From: Luteolibacter flavescens
GTDB taxonomy: Bacteria > Verrucomicrobiota > Verrucomicrobiia > Verrucomicrobiales > Akkermansiaceae
Direction of reading: 5' to 3'
Assembly: GCF_025950085.1 (NCBI RefSeq)
Contig: NZ_JAPDDS010000002.1
Span: forward strand, 248,001-312,000
DNA: 64,000 nucleotides
Position numbers and translations under genes: made by a program. The notes below the pieces were generated by a model that worked only from the letters and a program-made list of their open reading frames with translations, was not told where the DNA came from and ran no database searches. Positions 15,860 to 25,013 of the stretch are shown here, piece after piece (the stretch's first letter is position 1; each line of letters opens with the position of its first letter).

Positions 15860-17430
15860 TCGACTTCTCGACAGCAACGCCTTTGCCGGACGCGGTGGCT
15901 TCCCTCGGGAACCGCACACCGCTGGGCTCCCTGCTGTCGTCGGCGGAGTGGGAGCGCGAGCCGGAAGAGATCCGGCGCGTCTCCTTCTGGTCGGCGCGGG
16001 TCATTGACGAAGTGATCCTCGGCGAGATGCAACGGCGCATCCTTCAGGCCGTGCGCCAGGAGCGTGATGCGGTCGCCGCCGGTGGCCGGGTGATGGAGCG
16101 CGGGCGCTTCGTTCTGGAGATGCAGGAGATCCTCCGCCGCGCGGGCTATCAGCCCGACCCGGAGAAGCGGGGCGGTCTTCAGGATCTCAGCTCTTCACGT
16201 CGCCTGTCCCTGATCTGGGAGATGCAGCTCGCGATTGCCCGGGGCCATGCCGCGGACAAGGTGCGCAAGTCCGACGTGGGCCTCCGCCGTGCTCCCGCGC
16301 AGGAGCTGATCCGCGGCATGCAACGCATGCACGAGCGCGATTGGCCGCGGATCTGGCAGGAGCATGGTGGCAAGTTCTACGGCGGGCCGGGCAGCAACCT
16401 CGACTACCCACGGTCACCGGGCCGTATGATTGCCCTGGTCACCGATCCGATCTGGCGGGCCATCTCGCAATTCAAGCTGCCATATCCTCCATTCGCCTAC
16501 GGGTCCGGCATGGTGCTCCAGAGCATCCGCCGCCGTGATGCGCTGGAGCTGGGTGTGATCAAGGAGGGTGATGCTGCTCCTACCGCTCCTGCATCGCCGT
16601 CCGCTCCCACGTCGCCGCGCCGCCCGCCCACGTCTCCCTCAGCTCCTGGTGCTCCCGCGTCGCCCGCATCGCCGTCGCCCGCCCTGGGCACCGGCCTCCG
16701 CGTCAGCATGGGCCTCTCCGAGCCCGACGCCTACGAGCGGCTCCGCAGCGAGCTGGGTGACTCCATCCGATTTGACGGCAACCAAGCCGTGTATCACACT
16801 GCAACCAATTCCTCCGCCTCCGATGTCCACTGGCAAGAAACCGACGCCTCACTCCGCGAAGCCCTCCGGGCGCGTGCTCGATCCGCATTCGACAGCGGCG
16901 AGGGAGTCCTTGGCCGACTTCGACGAGAATCGGATGCTGCCGAAGCGCTTTTTGCCGGTGATCAAGCAGCCGCCGTCCGCTACTCCTACCTCGCGCAGCT
17001 AGCCGCGGTCAGCAACGGGCGGAAGCGGCTCTTCCATGAGAATATCACTGAGGCGGATGCGCAGCCGTTGATCGCTGCAGCCCGGTCAATGCCGGGTGTG
17101 CGCGCCGAGTGGAAAGATGGTCACGTGCTGGTGTGGCGCGAGGATCTGGTCTCGCAGTCGCTGGACGAGCTCGTGCAGCTCTCGGGCGAGAATCCGGTCG
17201 CTCGCAATGGCGAGCTGCTCGGCTACGGCATGCCCAGCATGGGCGGCCCGGATGATGACTATGCCGTCGTGCTGATCCGCGATCCTGACGGCGATGTCGT
17301 GTCGGGATTCCACTCGCCGCTGCGCACGGCCCGCACCTATGCCGAGGCTCGCACGCGCGACTTCGCCGATGCGACCGGCGAGCCCTTCACCTACGATATC
17401 ATCCCGCGCCCGAAAGGAGGTGGCCGATGA
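15856..17430 (+). CDS. Phage head morphogenesis protein (Mu gpF-like) with extra C-terminal domain
   Basis: A GTG start at 15856 overlaps the Dam stop; 524 residues. The N-terminal region (SFWSARVIDEVILGEMQRRI, MQEILRRAGYQPDP, LSLIWEMQLAIARGHA) is a helical minor head protein of the SPP1 gp7/Mu gpF type. Residues about 238-276 form a Pro/Ala/Ser-rich linker (PTAPASPSAPTSPRRPPTSP). The C-terminal part (about 280-524) seems to be a separate globular domain of unknown kind. Minor head proteins sit near the portal and help DNA ejection. In Mu this gene follows the portal gene; here it is displaced downstream. Confidence 0.65.
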   Translation: MIDFSTATPLPDAVASLGNRTPLGSLLSSAEWEREPEEIRRVSFWSARVIDEVILGEMQRRILQAVRQERDAVAAGGRVMERGRFVLEMQEILRRAGYQPDPEKRGGLQDLSSSRRLSLIWEMQLAIARGHAADKVRKSDVGLRRAPAQELIRGMQRMHERDWPRIWQEHGGKFYGGPGSNLDYPRSPGRMIALVTDPIWRAISQFKLPYPPFAYGSGMVLQSIRRRDALELGVIKEGDAAPTAPASPSAPTSPRRPPTSPSAPGAPASPASPSPALGTGLRVSMGLSEPDAYERLRSELGDSIRFDGNQAVYHTATNSSASDVHWQETDASLREALRARARSAFDSGEGVLGRLRRESDAAEALFAGDQAAAVRYSYLAQLAAVSNGRKRLFHENITEADAQPLIAAARSMPGVRAEWKDGHVLVWREDLVSQSLDELVQLSGENPVARNGELLGYGMPSMGGPDDDYAVVLIRDPDGDVVSGFHSPLRTARTYAEARTRDFADATGEPFTYDIIPRPKGGGR

Positions 17431-18113
17431 TCAAGGTGACCGCTGTGGCGGGTGACAAAGGCGCGAAGGCTTTCCTCGTCGATATCGGGGACAAGGTCGT
17501 CAACCGCACCGAACTCAATCAGGCCTTGGCGACCCGCTACGTCGAGGTGGTGCAGGGCCATTGGCGCGCCAAAAATCGCAAAGGCAACAAGCTGAAGGGA
17601 CCGCGCACCAACTTCTGGTCGAAGGCCGCGCAGGAAACCGGCATCACCTCCGTGACGGAGGAAGGTGCGACCGTCACCGTTGGCGGCGAGGCAGGCCAGA
17701 ATGTCCGCATCCACATCTTCGGCGGCACGATCAAACCGAAGGTGGCGAAGGCGATCACCATTCCGCTTGTGCCCGAGGCGCACGGTCTCCGTGCCGCGGA
17801 GTATGAGCAGAAGCACGGGGACCTGTTTTCCATTCCCAATGTCCCGCTCCTTTTCGAGCAGGAAGGCGGCGGTCGAGGCGGTCGAAAGGGCACGCAAAGC
17901 CTGCTGTCCAACACGACGGGACGCACCAACAAGCCCGGCCCGGGCAACACGATCCCGCTCGCAGCGCGCACGGCGATCCGTCCGGTCTATTACCTGGCAG
18001 ACGAGGTGACGATCCCGCGCGATGCGACGGCCCTGCCTGACGAAGCAACCATCATCCGCGCGCTCCAAGAGGAGGCGGAGGATTGGATCGATGCGCTGGG
18101 AGGTGGATCATGA
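17427..18113 (+). CDS. Virion morphogenesis/tail completion protein, Mu gpG-like
   Basis: A 228-residue protein with a strong ribosome binding site (AAAGGAGGTGGCCG-ATG). The motif region RYVEVVQGHWRAKNRKGN, then GPRTNFWSKAAQETGI and IHIFGGTIKPK, fits the virion morphogenesis family in which a Tyr/His-GG-I-P stretch is characteristic. Its place after the minor head gene and before the tail terminator agrees with a head-tail joining role. Confidence 0.65.
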   Translation: MIKVTAVAGDKGAKAFLVDIGDKVVNRTELNQALATRYVEVVQGHWRAKNRKGNKLKGPRTNFWSKAAQETGITSVTEEGATVTVGGEAGQNVRIHIFGGTIKPKVAKAITIPLVPEAHGLRAAEYEQKHGDLFSIPNVPLLFEQEGGGRGGRKGTQSLLSNTTGRTNKPGPGNTIPLAARTAIRPVYYLADEVTIPRDATALPDEATIIRALQEEAEDWIDALGGGS

Positions 18114-18598
18114 CAACGACACTCTACGATCTCCGCGCTGCGATCCGTGACGTGCTGGTGAATGCCGGGCTCTTCACTGCAAAGCAGGTCATCATCTCGC
18201 GCCGCGCCGACATCTGGAACGCGGTCAACACCGCTGTCTCCGCGGCGGAGCACGGCCGATGCGCGGTCATCGACACGCCAACTGCCGACCCGCAGAGAAA
18301 CAACGAGAATAGCAAGGTGGCGCTCATGGAAGTGACCATCGCGGTCAACATCATCGAGCGCACGCCCACGCGACCGGAAGAGACCGACGAAGCCAGCGAT
18401 GTGGCGTGGCAACGGATGGTCGTCCTGCTTCAGGGGAACCTGCTGGGCCGGAGCGGGGACCACGCGAACGGCCTGCGATTCGACGGTGTCGCCATGGTGC
18501 CCAACCAGCCGCTGCCGGTCCGCCAAACCATCTTCAAGACGCGCCTCCTCGTATGCGCGCAAAGCACCCCTCAGATCCCACCGCCAACAGATCCATGA
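18110..18598 (+). CDS. Tail terminator-like protein
   Basis: The 162-residue protein starts MTTTLYDLRAAIRDVL with ribosome binding site GGGAGGTGGATC-ATG. The alpha-beta pattern (helix, then VIISRRADIWNAVNTAV, then VALMEVTIAVNIIERTP and a second helix) resembles DUF1834/gpU-type proteins that cap the tail tube. Order, between completion protein and tube, supports this. Sequence identity to a named family is weak. Confidence 0.5.
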   Translation: MTTTLYDLRAAIRDVLVNAGLFTAKQVIISRRADIWNAVNTAVSAAEHGRCAVIDTPTADPQRNNENSKVALMEVTIAVNIIERTPTRPEETDEASDVAWQRMVVLLQGNLLGRSGDHANGLRFDGVAMVPNQPLPVRQTIFKTRLLVCAQSTPQIPPPTDP

Positions 18599-18795
18599 AC
18601 ACCGAATCCGACGACGACAATCCTCCCGCAGCGACGCCCGCAAGCGATGTGCAGCTCCTTTGCACGGTGCTCATCTCCGGCACGCAGGTCGGCAAGCTCC
18701 GCCTCGCCAAAGGGCACCGGCTGAAACTGCCCGCCGAGAAGGCCCGTGCCCTCAACAACCTCAACCCGCCCGCCGTCAGCATCGACGGCGTCTAA
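18595..18795 (+). CDS. Small tail-module protein
   Basis: A 66-residue protein overlapping the preceding stop by ATGA. A disordered acidic N-terminus is followed by a short beta-rich segment (LLCTVLISGTQVGKLRLAKG) and HRLKLPAEKARALNNLNPPA. Small proteins in this position of Mu-like tail modules often precede the tube gene; no function is known. Confidence 0.55.
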   Translation: MNTESDDDNPPAATPASDVQLLCTVLISGTQVGKLRLAKGHRLKLPAEKARALNNLNPPAVSIDGV

Positions 18796-18828
18796 CACGC
18801 AACGACACCACCATCACACCTACGACCT

Positions 18829-19416
18829 ATGGCTTCTAAATTTGGATTGCTTGCCGAGCGCATCACGGGCGCGAGTGCCTACTTCGTCCCGGACGGATCG
18901 AACATCGGCACTCTCATGGACCCGGAGATCACCGGACCAACCGCCAAGCCTGCGGACGATGCGGACTGGACGGACTACAACCTCGGTCGCATCACCAGCG
19001 CCGCCTACGACCCGACCACCCAGGAGCGGCAGCGCGAGTGGTTCAGCCCTGAAAAGAAGAAATACGTCCAACGCACGGACAGGCAGGTGCTGGCTGATGC
19101 CTTCAACCTGACGATGGTTGATTTCGCGGGGACGCTCTTCGACTCGCTGATGTTTGGCCTTGCGGAAGAGATCGTCGCCGGAGCTTCCCAGCCGATCTTC
19201 GCGAACAACGCGCGCTACAAGGACGGATGGGTGCGCCTCAAGCGCGAGAACGAGATCGACAAAGCGCTGATCACCCTCGCGGAGTTCCACGTCCGTCTGA
19301 CGATCCAGACCGCACCGAACGACAGCAGCGAGCCGGGTTCACCGGTGTGGCGCATCGAGCACTTGGGCGACGCCACCGCCGCGCTGGAGACCTTCGTCAG
19401 CGGCGCGGAAGAGTAA
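18829..19416 (+). CDS. Major tail tube-like protein
   Basis: A 195-residue protein in the normal tube position, upstream of chaperone-sized genes and the tape measure gene. The predicted fold is beta-rich with one central helix (DAFNLTMVDFAGTLFDSLMF) and a closing beta stretch (FHVRLTIQTAPNDSS). Absence of a larger sheath-like gene beside it argues for a non-contractile tail. The call is from position and size more than from sequence similarity. Confidence 0.5.
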   Translation: MASKFGLLAERITGASAYFVPDGSNIGTLMDPEITGPTAKPADDADWTDYNLGRITSAAYDPTTQERQREWFSPEKKKYVQRTDRQVLADAFNLTMVDFAGTLFDSLMFGLAEEIVAGASQPIFANNARYKDGWVRLKRENEIDKALITLAEFHVRLTIQTAPNDSSEPGSPVWRIEHLGDATAALETFVSGAEE

Positions 19417-19435
19417 CCGCTGATCCGATCACGCA

Positions 19436-20629
19436 ATGAGGCACTCGTCATGGCGCATCACCTGGAATCCCCTCGGCTCATCGCCGCGGGTGATACTGGA
19501 CTTTGACGATCTGATGGACCGGGAGCTTGCCATCGACGGTGCGCAGCTCTCGGCCATCGGCACCTTTGACTTCGCGGTGTCCTCCACGCCATCGGCGCGA
19601 GGCAACCGCCGTCGCCGCGTCGAATTTGGCAAGCGCGTCGGTCATGACAGCGATGCCGACTCGTGGCAGGAGTGCTCCACCCAGCTCGCCGCCGGGCCAT
19701 GGGGTGGCGATGTGGCGGGCGTGATCGAGATCCGTCCGCGTGTCGGCCCTGGCCTCCTGCTCCGGGCCGCTCTGCTGTCCTCGACCCACGAGCCGGCCAC
19801 CGACACCGGGCTTGCGGAGAGCGTGCATGAGTGGTCCTTCCGCTGCACCCGCATGGCCGTCACCATCGGCGACGGCATCACCATCGGCGGCGGGTGGTAT
19901 AACCCGCCGGGCGGTGGCATCACGGTCGTCATTCCGCCGGGCAGTGGCATCGGCCCGGGAACCATCGTCGAGGTGATCATCCCCGGTGTGCCACCGGGCT
20001 ATTATCCGGTGACCGGTGTGACGCCGGGCGGAGGGGGCAGCGGCCCGGGTGGTAGCGCGGGTGATCTCGTGACCATCGGCGCGCCGCGCGATCCCGAGAG
20101 TGGCGACGATGACGAGGAGCCGCATCAGTTCAACATCACGCATGCGGCGGATGCAGCCGGTCCGGGCACATCCTTCATCTGCTCCGCGTGGCGCACGGTC
20201 GTCGTGACCAACGCGGTGGGCATCGAAGTCCTCGCATGGCGTGACGCGCAACCGCTCGGGGTATGGGAGCCCCTGCATCCCGGGACGACGGAGCTGGTCG
20301 GCGCGACCGGCACTTTCGTGCGGCACATCTGGCCGCCCGCGGCGATCGATGGCAACTGGTCGGGACTATCCTCCACGTCGGGGCCACGGACCATCGAATT
20401 CGGACGGGCCGCTGGAGTGTTCCTGTGGCGTCGGGTGGGAGAGATCACGCCGCGCACCATCTACGTCCCGATGCAGGCGAAGGGAGAGGTGAGTTATAAC
20501 CACGGCCATGGTGGTCATGTGGTGCTCAAGATCCCCAGCCTGCCCGTGAGCATCAATGCCGCGGGTGTGCCGGTGGCACCGGGCAGCATCGACGATGGGA
20601 CCATCAGGATCGTGGAGGTGGAGCCGTGA
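19436..20629 (+). CDS. Tail protein with glycine-rich collagen-like insert
   Basis: A 397-residue protein between the tube and tape-measure genes. Two beta-rich parts flank a Gly/Pro-rich stretch at about residues 141-210 (ITIGGGWYNPPGGG and GVTPGGGGSGPGGSAG are examples). The C-terminal part includes HVVLKIPSLPVSIN. No domain is recognised. Position suggests a minor tail or tail-decoration protein. The next gene starts inside its stop codon (GTGA). Confidence 0.5.
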   Translation: MRHSSWRITWNPLGSSPRVILDFDDLMDRELAIDGAQLSAIGTFDFAVSSTPSARGNRRRRVEFGKRVGHDSDADSWQECSTQLAAGPWGGDVAGVIEIRPRVGPGLLLRAALLSSTHEPATDTGLAESVHEWSFRCTRMAVTIGDGITIGGGWYNPPGGGITVVIPPGSGIGPGTIVEVIIPGVPPGYYPVTGVTPGGGGSGPGGSAGDLVTIGAPRDPESGDDDEEPHQFNITHAADAAGPGTSFICSAWRTVVVTNAVGIEVLAWRDAQPLGVWEPLHPGTTELVGATGTFVRHIWPPAAIDGNWSGLSSTSGPRTIEFGRAAGVFLWRRVGEITPRTIYVPMQAKGEVSYNHGHGGHVVLKIPSLPVSINAAGVPVAPGSIDDGTIRIVEVEP

Positions 20630-21042
20630 TCAGCGCCGCATGCAAGATCGAGTTCATCCCCGCGGGTCAACCGGCCATCGTGCTGGTGGACGCGGGCGGC
20701 TGGCTTGAGACGCTGCCTCGCCTGGTCGCGAGGCAGAACCTTTACGAGCCCGATGGCATCGGGCTGGCTGATGGCTTCATCAAACCGCTCGGTGGCGTGC
20801 TGGTAGACATCAGCTTCGCGACCATCGCCGAGCCCGCGAGCGCCAGCGACATGTGGGCCGCTTTCCTCGACTGCCTGCCTCCGACGCTGACCGGCGCGCT
20901 AATCATCACCGGTGGCGGCAAGGTCACAATCTATGCACCCGCCGTGATGCCATCCACCACGCCCGAGCTGCCCGGCCCGGACGCGATGGTGATCAAGCGA
21001 TATCAAATCCAAGCGGCACTGCCGGTGACGGTGGACGCCTAA
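20626..21042 (+). CDS. Small tail-module protein before the tape measure
   Basis: A 138-residue beta-rich protein with GTG start at 20626 and a strong ribosome binding site (GTGGAGGTGGAGCC). Segments such as KIEFIPAGQPAIVLVDAGGW and GALIITGGGKVTIYAPAVMP look like beta sandwich strands. In many siphophages one or two chaperone genes with a frameshift lie here; no slippery frameshift link was evident. Function unknown. Confidence 0.5.
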   Translation: MISAACKIEFIPAGQPAIVLVDAGGWLETLPRLVARQNLYEPDGIGLADGFIKPLGGVLVDISFATIAEPASASDMWAAFLDCLPPTLTGALIITGGGKVTIYAPAVMPSTTPELPGPDAMVIKRYQIQAALPVTVDA

Positions 21043-21060
21043 CAATTCACGAGCACGACC

Positions 21061-23106
21061 ATGGCAGAGAGCATGCAATTCACCTTCAACCTGCGAACGA
21101 CGGGCGACCCCTCGGGCGTGCAGGAAGTCGAGGAGGCAATCATATCGGTGACGGATGCCGCCGAGTCCATGGGGACCTCGACCAGCGGCGGCACGGCCAC
21201 CCTGGAGGCCAACCTGAACGGTGCGGGCGAGGCGGCAGCGGGAACGACCGAAGCCATCGTGGAGCTGGGCGATGCCGTCAATTCACTGGGCACGAGCACG
21301 AGTGGCGGGACACAGACGATCTCCGCCAACCTGCGCAATGCGGCGGATGCGGCCAGCCGTGTGGAGCGCTCGGCCCGGCCCGCCGCCGGGTCTATCTCCG
21401 CGCTGACTGCCGAGGTGAACCGGCTTGAGCGCGAGCTGATGAATCTGCCGGTGGGTAGCCAGGCATTCACGGACATGGCCGCCCGGGTGAGGGCAGCTCG
21501 GCAGGCGCTCGCCGATGCAGACCAGCAGGCACGCCGATTAGCTGGCAGTGTCCGCACGAGCGGTGGCGGCGCGAACAGCGGGGCGGCCGTCCTGGAATTC
21601 TCACGCGCATTCGAAGACGCCCAATACGGTATTCGTGGCGTCCTCAACAACATCCCGACGCTGATCGCCATGCTCGGCGGCAGCGCGGGCCTCGCCGGCG
21701 TGATCTCGCTCGTGGCCGTCGCGGGCACGCAGCTCTGGGAAAGGCTCGGCAATAGCAAGACTGCCGAAGAAGGAATCAAGGCAGTTGAGGAAGCCGCCGA
21801 AAGGCTGGCCGGAAAACTGAAGACGCTGCGTGAGCGCCGCAAGCAGGTCGAGGAGATGAACACGGCTGATCTCGCCCGCCCGCTCAAGGAAGAAGACACC
21901 GCGTTCCGCCTCCAGACCGAAGGCATCCGCGCGAACATCCAAGCGATGAAGGATCGCATCAAGGCCGAGGTGGAATTGGATGGTGCCATCACCCAAGGCT
22001 CCCTCGGTGCGGTGGACGCCGATCTCCGATCCGGCAAGCTGACCGCAGATCAGGCGGCGGAGAAGCGGGACGCCATCATGAAGGCCGCGAGGGAGAGAGA
22101 AATTGCCCGTGCGAACGACTTGGCGAAGCTTGATGAAACTGCGGCCATTGAAGCCGAGAAGGCGGCCAAGCGTGATCTGGCAAGCGCGATGTTCAAGAGC
22201 GTCGCAGCACTGGACGCTCTCGACGATCTTGAGCAGCGCCAACGGATGTTGAAGGAGGAGCAGCGGAAGCGGCACGAACTCAACGAAGCCCAGGCCGCGC
22301 TGTTTCAGGCGCAGCAGGCTTGGAACAAGCTCAACGTCTTCGGTGTGGAGGCTGATTCGGCTGTCCTCGGGCGGCTTCGTGAAACGGCTGAGAAAGAGAG
22401 GAGGCTAGGCGAGGCGACGGGAACGGGAGACCAAGAGACCCGGGCTACCCTCATGATCGCCGCGCTCGAAAAGATGTTTGCTGCATCAGACAGGCTTTCA
22501 GGTCTGGAAGCCACTGGTGGCTCGCCGAGGGGACTCGATGCGCTTGAAAGTGAGGGGATGAAGCTGGTGGAGAACATTGCGAAAATGAAGGACTCAGTGG
22601 TGGCCGCTGAGCAGGAGATCACCGCCAAGACATCCTCTCTCAAGCTCGCGGAACAAGCGTCCACACTGGCCCAGGAAAGAGGTGCCGCCGCACAGGCGGA
22701 CCGCGAGAACCAACAGTTGGCCAGTGACCGCGTGAGCGCGCAGCAAGCAGTTCGGGAAGCGGAGCAGCAAGCGGCGGAACGGATCACGAAGCTGCTGGAT
22801 GACGTGCTTGAATCGCTGGGGGATGCTGCATCCTCTCCCAAGGTCCAAGGCAAAGCCGACGAGCTGAAAGCGATCCTGGAGAATGGCCTCCAGCGAGGCG
22901 AAGAGGATCAAACCCGTCTCCTGCTCCAGCAGCTCATCGGGCAGATGGACGCCGGTGACCGGAAGCGCGGTGAGATGTATCAGCGGATGCTCACGACCAT
23001 GGAGCGGTCTGTGAATGTAATCTCCATCATGACGGGCCGCCTCACGGATTTTGAAGGCAGGATGACCACCGTCGAAGGAAACATCAGGAACGCCTACTCA
23101 CGCTGA
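21061..23106 (+). CDS. Tail tape measure protein
   Basis: The 681-residue protein is almost wholly helical with long coiled coils (KRLRERRKQ-type charged repeats, EREIARANDLAKLDETAAIE, QAVREAEQQAAERITKLLDD). A hydrophobic segment at about 200-225 (IPTLIAMLGGSAGLAGVISL) is typical of tape measure proteins, which pass into the host membrane. Length sets tail length: at about 0.15 nm per residue, the tail would be near 100 nm. The next gene overlaps its last base (TGATG). Confidence 0.8.
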   Translation: MAESMQFTFNLRTTGDPSGVQEVEEAIISVTDAAESMGTSTSGGTATLEANLNGAGEAAAGTTEAIVELGDAVNSLGTSTSGGTQTISANLRNAADAASRVERSARPAAGSISALTAEVNRLERELMNLPVGSQAFTDMAARVRAARQALADADQQARRLAGSVRTSGGGANSGAAVLEFSRAFEDAQYGIRGVLNNIPTLIAMLGGSAGLAGVISLVAVAGTQLWERLGNSKTAEEGIKAVEEAAERLAGKLKTLRERRKQVEEMNTADLARPLKEEDTAFRLQTEGIRANIQAMKDRIKAEVELDGAITQGSLGAVDADLRSGKLTADQAAEKRDAIMKAAREREIARANDLAKLDETAAIEAEKAAKRDLASAMFKSVAALDALDDLEQRQRMLKEEQRKRHELNEAQAALFQAQQAWNKLNVFGVEADSAVLGRLRETAEKERRLGEATGTGDQETRATLMIAALEKMFAASDRLSGLEATGGSPRGLDALESEGMKLVENIAKMKDSVVAAEQEITAKTSSLKLAEQASTLAQERGAAAQADRENQQLASDRVSAQQAVREAEQQAAERITKLLDDVLESLGDAASSPKVQGKADELKAILENGLQRGEEDQTRLLLQQLIGQMDAGDRKRGEMYQRMLTTMERSVNVISIMTGRLTDFEGRMTTVEGNIRNAYSR

Positions 23107-25007
23107 TGCCGGTCGAATGGACAATCACCGGGCAGACCGGAAAGACGGTCGATGCCAGCGCGCACACGCTTGCGGATCTGCACGCGGAGGGCGCGGTGGT
23201 CAGCTTTCAATCGCTCGCGGCTGACACGCTGGAATGGGGCGTGTGGCTGTCGAGCCTGGGAGATGCCGCCGGGACGCTGCTGCCGGATCTAGGGCAGAGG
23301 ATCACGCTGCTGCGAAACGGGATCCGCTTTTTTACGGGCATCGTGATCGCTCGCGACCCGGATCTCTCCGCGGGTAACTACGGCTGGCGGATCAAGGTGA
23401 GTGGCCCGTGGTGGTGGCTCCAGCAGCTCCTGCTCTCCAGCGAGATGGAGGATCAGGCAGGGAACGAAGAGGAGCGGTCGGTCTTCGTGTTTCCCACGGG
23501 ATCTCCGCGCACCCATCTCATCGCGCTCATCGCCCGGGCCATCGAGCAGGGCGCGCCGATCTCCGAAGGGACGATTGCCTCGGCCTTCGCCGTGCCTCGC
23601 CTCAGCTTGCGGGACATGCCAATCGGTGAGGCGGTCGCGAGCGTGATGCGATGGCTGGCGGATGGCATCGTGTATTTCGATTATGCAACCGTGGGGCACC
23701 CGGCCCTCTGCATGCAGCGGCGGGTGGCAGCGGAGACGCTGACCATCACTCCGGCGGCGGTGATGCCGCGGCTGCGAGTCTCGCCAAGGCTCGATCTGAA
23801 GGCCGAGGAGGTGAAGGTCTATTCCGCGAAGCGGGAAACGGTGGGCATGGTGCGCAAGGCGGTGTGGGCCGAACAGAAGGCGGGCGTGCCATCGAGCGGC
23901 TTGCCCGTCCGGCAACCCGTCGTGGTCAGCGGGCCGGAGAAGGTGTGGGACGTGCTGCCGCAGGACTTCACGGACAGCGTGACGGTGCGGTCGGCTCCGG
24001 CATTGTCCGCGGGTCAGGTGCCCATCGAGATGCTGTGGCGGTATGACGAGCGGCTGCGCGCGAGCGGTGCGGTGCCGGTGTTCACCCGTGTCGGCTTGTG
24101 GGAGGAGCTGGATTTCCACTTCGGGTATAAGTTCGGCCTATCGGGCATCGACACGCGGATCACGGACGCCGAGGGCAACGAGATCCCGCTGGCCTACTCG
24201 CACTATCTGACCAGCGGCGAGCCCCGCGACTGGTGGACGAAGGACGGCATCGAGCACGTGATGGCCCGGGTGACGGCCACGATCTCCACCTACACGATCA
24301 CCGGTCAGACCGAGGTGCCCGAGCCGCCAAAGTGGTATGAGCTGATGGGGGGCACTTACCAATCCTACCTCATCACGAACTCACCGCCGCCCGCGCGCCT
24401 CAAGCACGTGTGGTCCACCACGGTCTCGGTCTCGGTGCCATTCGTGAAGACGGCGTGGACGGCTGACACGGTCCTGATCCGGGCCGAGGACTATGCCTTC
24501 GTCCAGCCCCCGCCAGGGCTCGCTGCCAACTTGCTCGCGACGCAAGACTGGCTCCCCTACGAGGGATCGGTCAGCTACGTGACCGCGGAGATCCCGGCGG
24601 GTCATCACCTGGGCAAACGCCTCAATGTCTCCGGCACGCTGCCGGAGCTGGCCAACATGGGGGCGCTGGTCAGCGGCCACACCATCCGCCTGGCGACCGG
24701 CGAGCACACGCTCCAGCTCGGTGCGCCGGAGCGGCTCGGCTACAAGGATCTGGTGGCGCGCTTCCGGCAATCCGGCGCGGACAACATCGTGTGGCTGGTC
24801 GATCAGGTCAGCAGCGACCCGGGCAGCAACCCGCCGCCCGATCCCGAGCTGGAGATCCCGACCGGCCCGCCGAATGCGATCCTCTACAACGGCCAGCCCC
24901 TCATGTGGGACGGCGAATACCTCGTGTGGACCGCTGGAGAAGCTATCACCTACGAGGGCAACCGGCTGCTCTATGAGGGCCGCGTCCTGCGATACCCCAT
25001 CACCTGA
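23106..25007 (+). CDS. Tail hub/baseplate-like protein
   Basis: A 633-residue beta-rich protein directly after the tape measure. The N-terminal region (SLGDAAGTLLPDLGQRITLL, then FFTGIVIARDPDLS) has the feel of gpD/gp27-type hub proteins with an OB-like start, followed by VKVYSAKRETVGMVRKAVWA. The C-terminal 45 residues carry short repeats (ILYNGQPLMWDGEYLVW, YEGNRLLYEGRVLRY) like fibre-attachment motifs. It likely forms the tail tip platform. Confidence 0.6.
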   Translation: MPVEWTITGQTGKTVDASAHTLADLHAEGAVVSFQSLAADTLEWGVWLSSLGDAAGTLLPDLGQRITLLRNGIRFFTGIVIARDPDLSAGNYGWRIKVSGPWWWLQQLLLSSEMEDQAGNEEERSVFVFPTGSPRTHLIALIARAIEQGAPISEGTIASAFAVPRLSLRDMPIGEAVASVMRWLADGIVYFDYATVGHPALCMQRRVAAETLTITPAAVMPRLRVSPRLDLKAEEVKVYSAKRETVGMVRKAVWAEQKAGVPSSGLPVRQPVVVSGPEKVWDVLPQDFTDSVTVRSAPALSAGQVPIEMLWRYDERLRASGAVPVFTRVGLWEELDFHFGYKFGLSGIDTRITDAEGNEIPLAYSHYLTSGEPRDWWTKDGIEHVMARVTATISTYTITGQTEVPEPPKWYELMGGTYQSYLITNSPPPARLKHVWSTTVSVSVPFVKTAWTADTVLIRAEDYAFVQPPPGLAANLLATQDWLPYEGSVSYVTAEIPAGHHLGKRLNVSGTLPELANMGALVSGHTIRLATGEHTLQLGAPERLGYKDLVARFRQSGADNIVWLVDQVSSDPGSNPPPDPELEIPTGPPNAILYNGQPLMWDGEYLVWTAGEAITYEGNRLLYEGRVLRYPIT

Positions 25008-25013
25008 ATCATC

